A stretch of 8,332 bases of DNA from an uncultured Bacteroidales bacterium. GTDB lineage: Bacteria; Bacteroidota; Bacteroidia; Bacteroidales; Marinilabiliaceae. The notes beneath the pieces are model-generated. The model saw only the letters and a program-made list of their open reading frames with translations. It ran no database searches and had not been told where the DNA came from. The stretch lies in assembly GCA_934725785.1 (NCBI GenBank), contig CAKVCS010000037.1:1-8332 (forward strand). Reading direction: 5' to 3'. Positions 6,598 through 8,332 of the stretch are shown piece by piece (positions within the stretch are counted from its first letter, which is position 1; every line of letters starts with the position of its first letter). The translations under genes and the position numbers were made by a program.

Positions 6598-7542
6598 CTA
6601 CTGGCACTCCTTTATAATCTCGTCAACCTCCACATCCTTCGGCCACGTGATGCTGGTCACGCCGCACGTGTAGACGGCCGAGTGCAGCATGGTGTCCACC
6701 GTCAGGTCCAGCGATGTCAAGGACTGGTTGCCTGCCACGTCTATGTCCCACAGCGTAGCCCCGCATCTTGTCAAGTCCAGTTCGCTTATGTCGCAGCGGG
6801 AGCATTGGAACGTGCGCAGGTTGTTAGCCCCGAACTCGCCGTAGCTGCCCATTGTCACGGCTTTCAGGTTCTTGCATGCCATTATTCGCACATCGGTCAG
6901 GTTCGGCGCATAGCGCAAGTCGACCTTCTCAATGCCGCAAGCGTCAAGGTGGACCTCGCGCAAGTCCTTGAAGTCCGCCAAGTTCAGGTTCTTCATGTTT
7001 ATCCGCTCTATGCGCAGCGTCTGTATGTTGACAAAGTTCACCAGGCCAGCCATGTCCACAGTGTCGTCTCCCGCATACTGGCTCAGGTCCGTAAGGTCGA
7101 GCCCCGTCCACGATGCCGTCTCGTAACCCTCGAGTTTTCCGTCGCCGTTGGTGTCGAACCTGTCTTTAAGGAACTCCTCCAGCCGCTCGTCCGTGAAGCC
7201 GGCGTATGCCGATATCGTCAGCGCCTTGCTCGCGGCGAGCTTCCCGTAGGTCACCTTTATCGTCGTAACCCCATATTTCAGCGCATGCACCATGCCGCGC
7301 TGTGTCACCGTGGCGACTGAGGTGTCAGATGACGACCATATGATTGGCGCGTCGGGGAAGCCAGTGTTGGCGCTCTCGGGGTATGCGCGCACCGACATCT
7401 GGACGCTGTCGCCAGGGGCCAGCTTCTCGTTGTCTGCGGTCAGGTATATGTGGTTGAGCATCACGTCGCCCCTGTCGCACGACGTCAACGCCGCGGACAA
7501 CGCGCCAGCGGCGCACACGGCAAGTGTCAATATGTGGCGCAT
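6598..7542 (-). CDS. Lipoprotein with BIG2 domain, EF-hand loop and LRR-like repeats
   Basis: This 314-residue exported protein is probably an outer-membrane or surface lipoprotein. Residues 1-22 are a lipoprotein signal with lipobox LTSC (Cys22), followed by DRGD, an acidic stretch that could favour surface export in Bacteroidota. Residues about 30-112 look like a bacterial Ig-like group 2 (BIG2) domain: IYLTADNEKLAPGDSVQMSV, then IIWSSSDTSVATVTQRGMV and a TTIKVTYG strand. Residues 116-141 are a helix plus a canonical EF-hand loop, DTNGDGKLEGYE (130-141), with Asp, Asn, Asp and Glu in the calcium-binding positions. Residues about 165-295 hold leucine-rich-repeat-like units of about 20 residues (NLTDVRIMACKNLKAVTM; LRTFQCSRCDISELDLTRC). 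The last part has several cysteines. It follows the LptF/G gene by 25 bases and is probably cotranscribed. A role in adhesion or surface binding is plausible but unproven. Confidence 0.82.
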   Translation of the reverse strand: MRHILTLAVCAAGALSAALTSCDRGDVMLNHIYLTADNEKLAPGDSVQMSVRAYPESANTGFPDAPIIWSSSDTSVATVTQRGMVHALKYGVTTIKVTYGKLAASKALTISAYAGFTDERLEEFLKDRFDTNGDGKLEGYETASWTGLDLTDLSQYAGDDTVDMAGLVNFVNIQTLRIERINMKNLNLADFKDLREVHLDACGIEKVDLRYAPNLTDVRIMACKNLKAVTMGSYGEFGANNLRTFQCSRCDISELDLTRCGATLWDIDVAGNQSLTSLDLTVDTMLHSAVYTCGVTSITWPKDVEVDEIIKECQ

Positions 7543-7567
7543 AGGCTTGAGATATAGATGTTTGTGA

Positions 7568-8332
7568 CTATTTGGGCGCCTTGACGTACAGGATGGCGCC
7601 TATTATGCTGAACACTATGTTGGGCAGCCACACTGCCAGCAGCGGGGGCATGTTGCCGTTTATGGCGAACGTCTGGCTCACGGTCAGGAACAGTATGTAC
7701 ACGAAGCTCAGCACCAGCCCTATGCCAATATACTTGCCCATTCCGCCCCTCGTCTTGCGCGAGGAGAGGCTCACGCCTATCAGCGTCAGGATGAACGAGG
7801 CGAACGGCGTAGCGCGGCGTTTGTACAGCTCGATGGCGAACTCCTCTGTGTTGCCGATGTTGCGCTCCTCAAGCTCGTTTATGTGCTCGCTGAGCTCGGC
7901 CGAGGTCATCATCTCGTAGCTCTTGCGCTCTTTCTTGAAGTCCGAGGGGCGTATGTTTATGGTGCTGTCAAGAGACTCGCCCGAGGTCATGGTGTGGCGT
8001 ATGCCGTCCGGCTCAAACTCCCACATGCGGTAATCGCGCAGCCGCCATTTGGTCGATGTGGAGTCATACGTTATGGTGCGGGCGGTGAGGCGGCTCACCA
8101 TCCTCTTGCCTTCAAATCGCTGGATGTCGAACCTGTCGCCGCTCTCGCGAAACGAGTAGTAGCGGCCCATGTAGACGTATACGCCTGGCGATATCTGCAT
8201 GTGCATGTCGGACAGGCCCGTCTCCTTGCGGCTCTTCACGTAGGTGTTCTCAAACTCAATGCGGGTCCTGTTCGCCAGCGGGATCACATAGCTGGCCAGG
8301 AAGAATGTTATCACCGCTATGATGGCCGCGCC
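7568..8332 (-). CDS. LptF/LptG-family permease, 5' end missing
   Basis: This is the C-terminal part of a YjgP/YjgQ-type permease, the inner-membrane subunit of the Lpt ABC system that pulls lipopolysaccharide from the inner membrane and feeds it to the LptC/LptA bridge. The frame runs off the window edge, so the in-frame GTG at 8314 is not the start. The visible 254 residues begin with the end of a membrane helix (AAIIAVITFFLASYVIPLAN), which matches the family. A periplasmic beta-jellyroll-like region follows (GVYVYMGRYYSF, then MVSRLTARTITYD, then WRLRDYRMWEF), then a helical stretch with ELYKRRATPFASFILTLIGVSLSS, and two more helices near the C-terminus (IGIGLVLSFVYILFLTVSQ; LAVWLPNIVFSIIGAILYV). 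The ELYKR..P.A...L..IG..L pattern is typical. LptF and LptG cannot be separated from this fragment. The lipoprotein gene follows 25 bases downstream. Confidence 0.92.
   Translation of the reverse strand, partial: GAAIIAVITFFLASYVIPLANRTRIEFENTYVKSRKETGLSDMHMQISPGVYVYMGRYYSFRESGDRFDIQRFEGKRMVSRLTARTITYDSTSTKWRLRDYRMWEFEPDGIRHTMTSGESLDSTINIRPSDFKKERKSYEMMTSAELSEHINELEERNIGNTEEFAIELYKRRATPFASFILTLIGVSLSSRKTRGGMGKYIGIGLVLSFVYILFLTVSQTFAINGNMPPLLAVWLPNIVFSIIGAILYVKAPK

Noticed and set aside
6582..6604. Imperfect hairpin CAGTGGG...CCCCCTACTG in the convergent gap
   Set aside because: It needs a bulge, overlaps the lipoprotein stop codon and has no T-run on either side.
6682..7320. Plus-strand 212-codon open frame opposite the lipoprotein gene
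   Set aside because: It is antisense to a well-supported lipoprotein gene; its translation is rich in His, Val and Gln with no domain pattern, typical of a frame shadow.

Overview
The window looks like chromosomal DNA of a Bacteroidota bacterium, probably order Bacteroidales and from a fairly GC-rich lineage. Three things point that way: gene starts without Shine-Dalgarno sequences (often AT-rich just upstream), a TPR/PD40 periplasmic protein and a BIG2 surface-type lipoprotein, and an LptF/LptG permease of the form common in that phylum. Family or genus cannot be fixed by eye. Seven genes plus a partial gene at each edge's position are accounted for as eight coding regions in total; there is no rRNA, tRNA, CRISPR array, transposase or phage gene.

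Left part, plus strand (1-5064): the 3' part of a CLC chloride channel/antiporter with a C-terminal CBS pair; then a secreted 824-residue protein with an N-terminal TPR-like region, PD40 propeller-type repeats, a long helical region, a low-complexity linker and a C-terminal SPOR-like domain; then a complete MATE-family exporter. Gaps are 46 and 59 bases and no strong terminator separates them, so shared transcription is possible. All three act in or at the cell envelope.

Middle part, plus strand (5065-6581): a 292-base AT-rich gap holds a perfect 12-bp hairpin and a possible 14-codon mini-ORF. It leads into a two-gene unit for small membrane proteins, a CD225/dispanin protein and a DUF2752 protein that probably starts at a GTG 7 bases after the dispanin stop. 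A strong, probably bidirectional, intrinsic terminator closes the unit. Next is a lone gene whose N-terminal half resembles the C-terminal domain of exodeoxyribonuclease X-like proteins but which has no nuclease domain and ends in a very acidic tail.

Right part, minus strand (6598-8332): an LptF/LptG permease, cut by the window edge at its 5' end, is followed after 25 bases by a lipoprotein with a BIG2 Ig-like domain, one canonical EF-hand loop and leucine-rich-repeat-like segments. The lipoprotein gene converges on the ExoX-C-like gene with only 16 bases between stops.

No clearly new multi-gene system is visible. The points most worth following are the SPOR-ended TPR/PD40 protein, the dispanin-DUF2752 pair with its structured leader, and the free-standing ExoX-C-like acidic protein.
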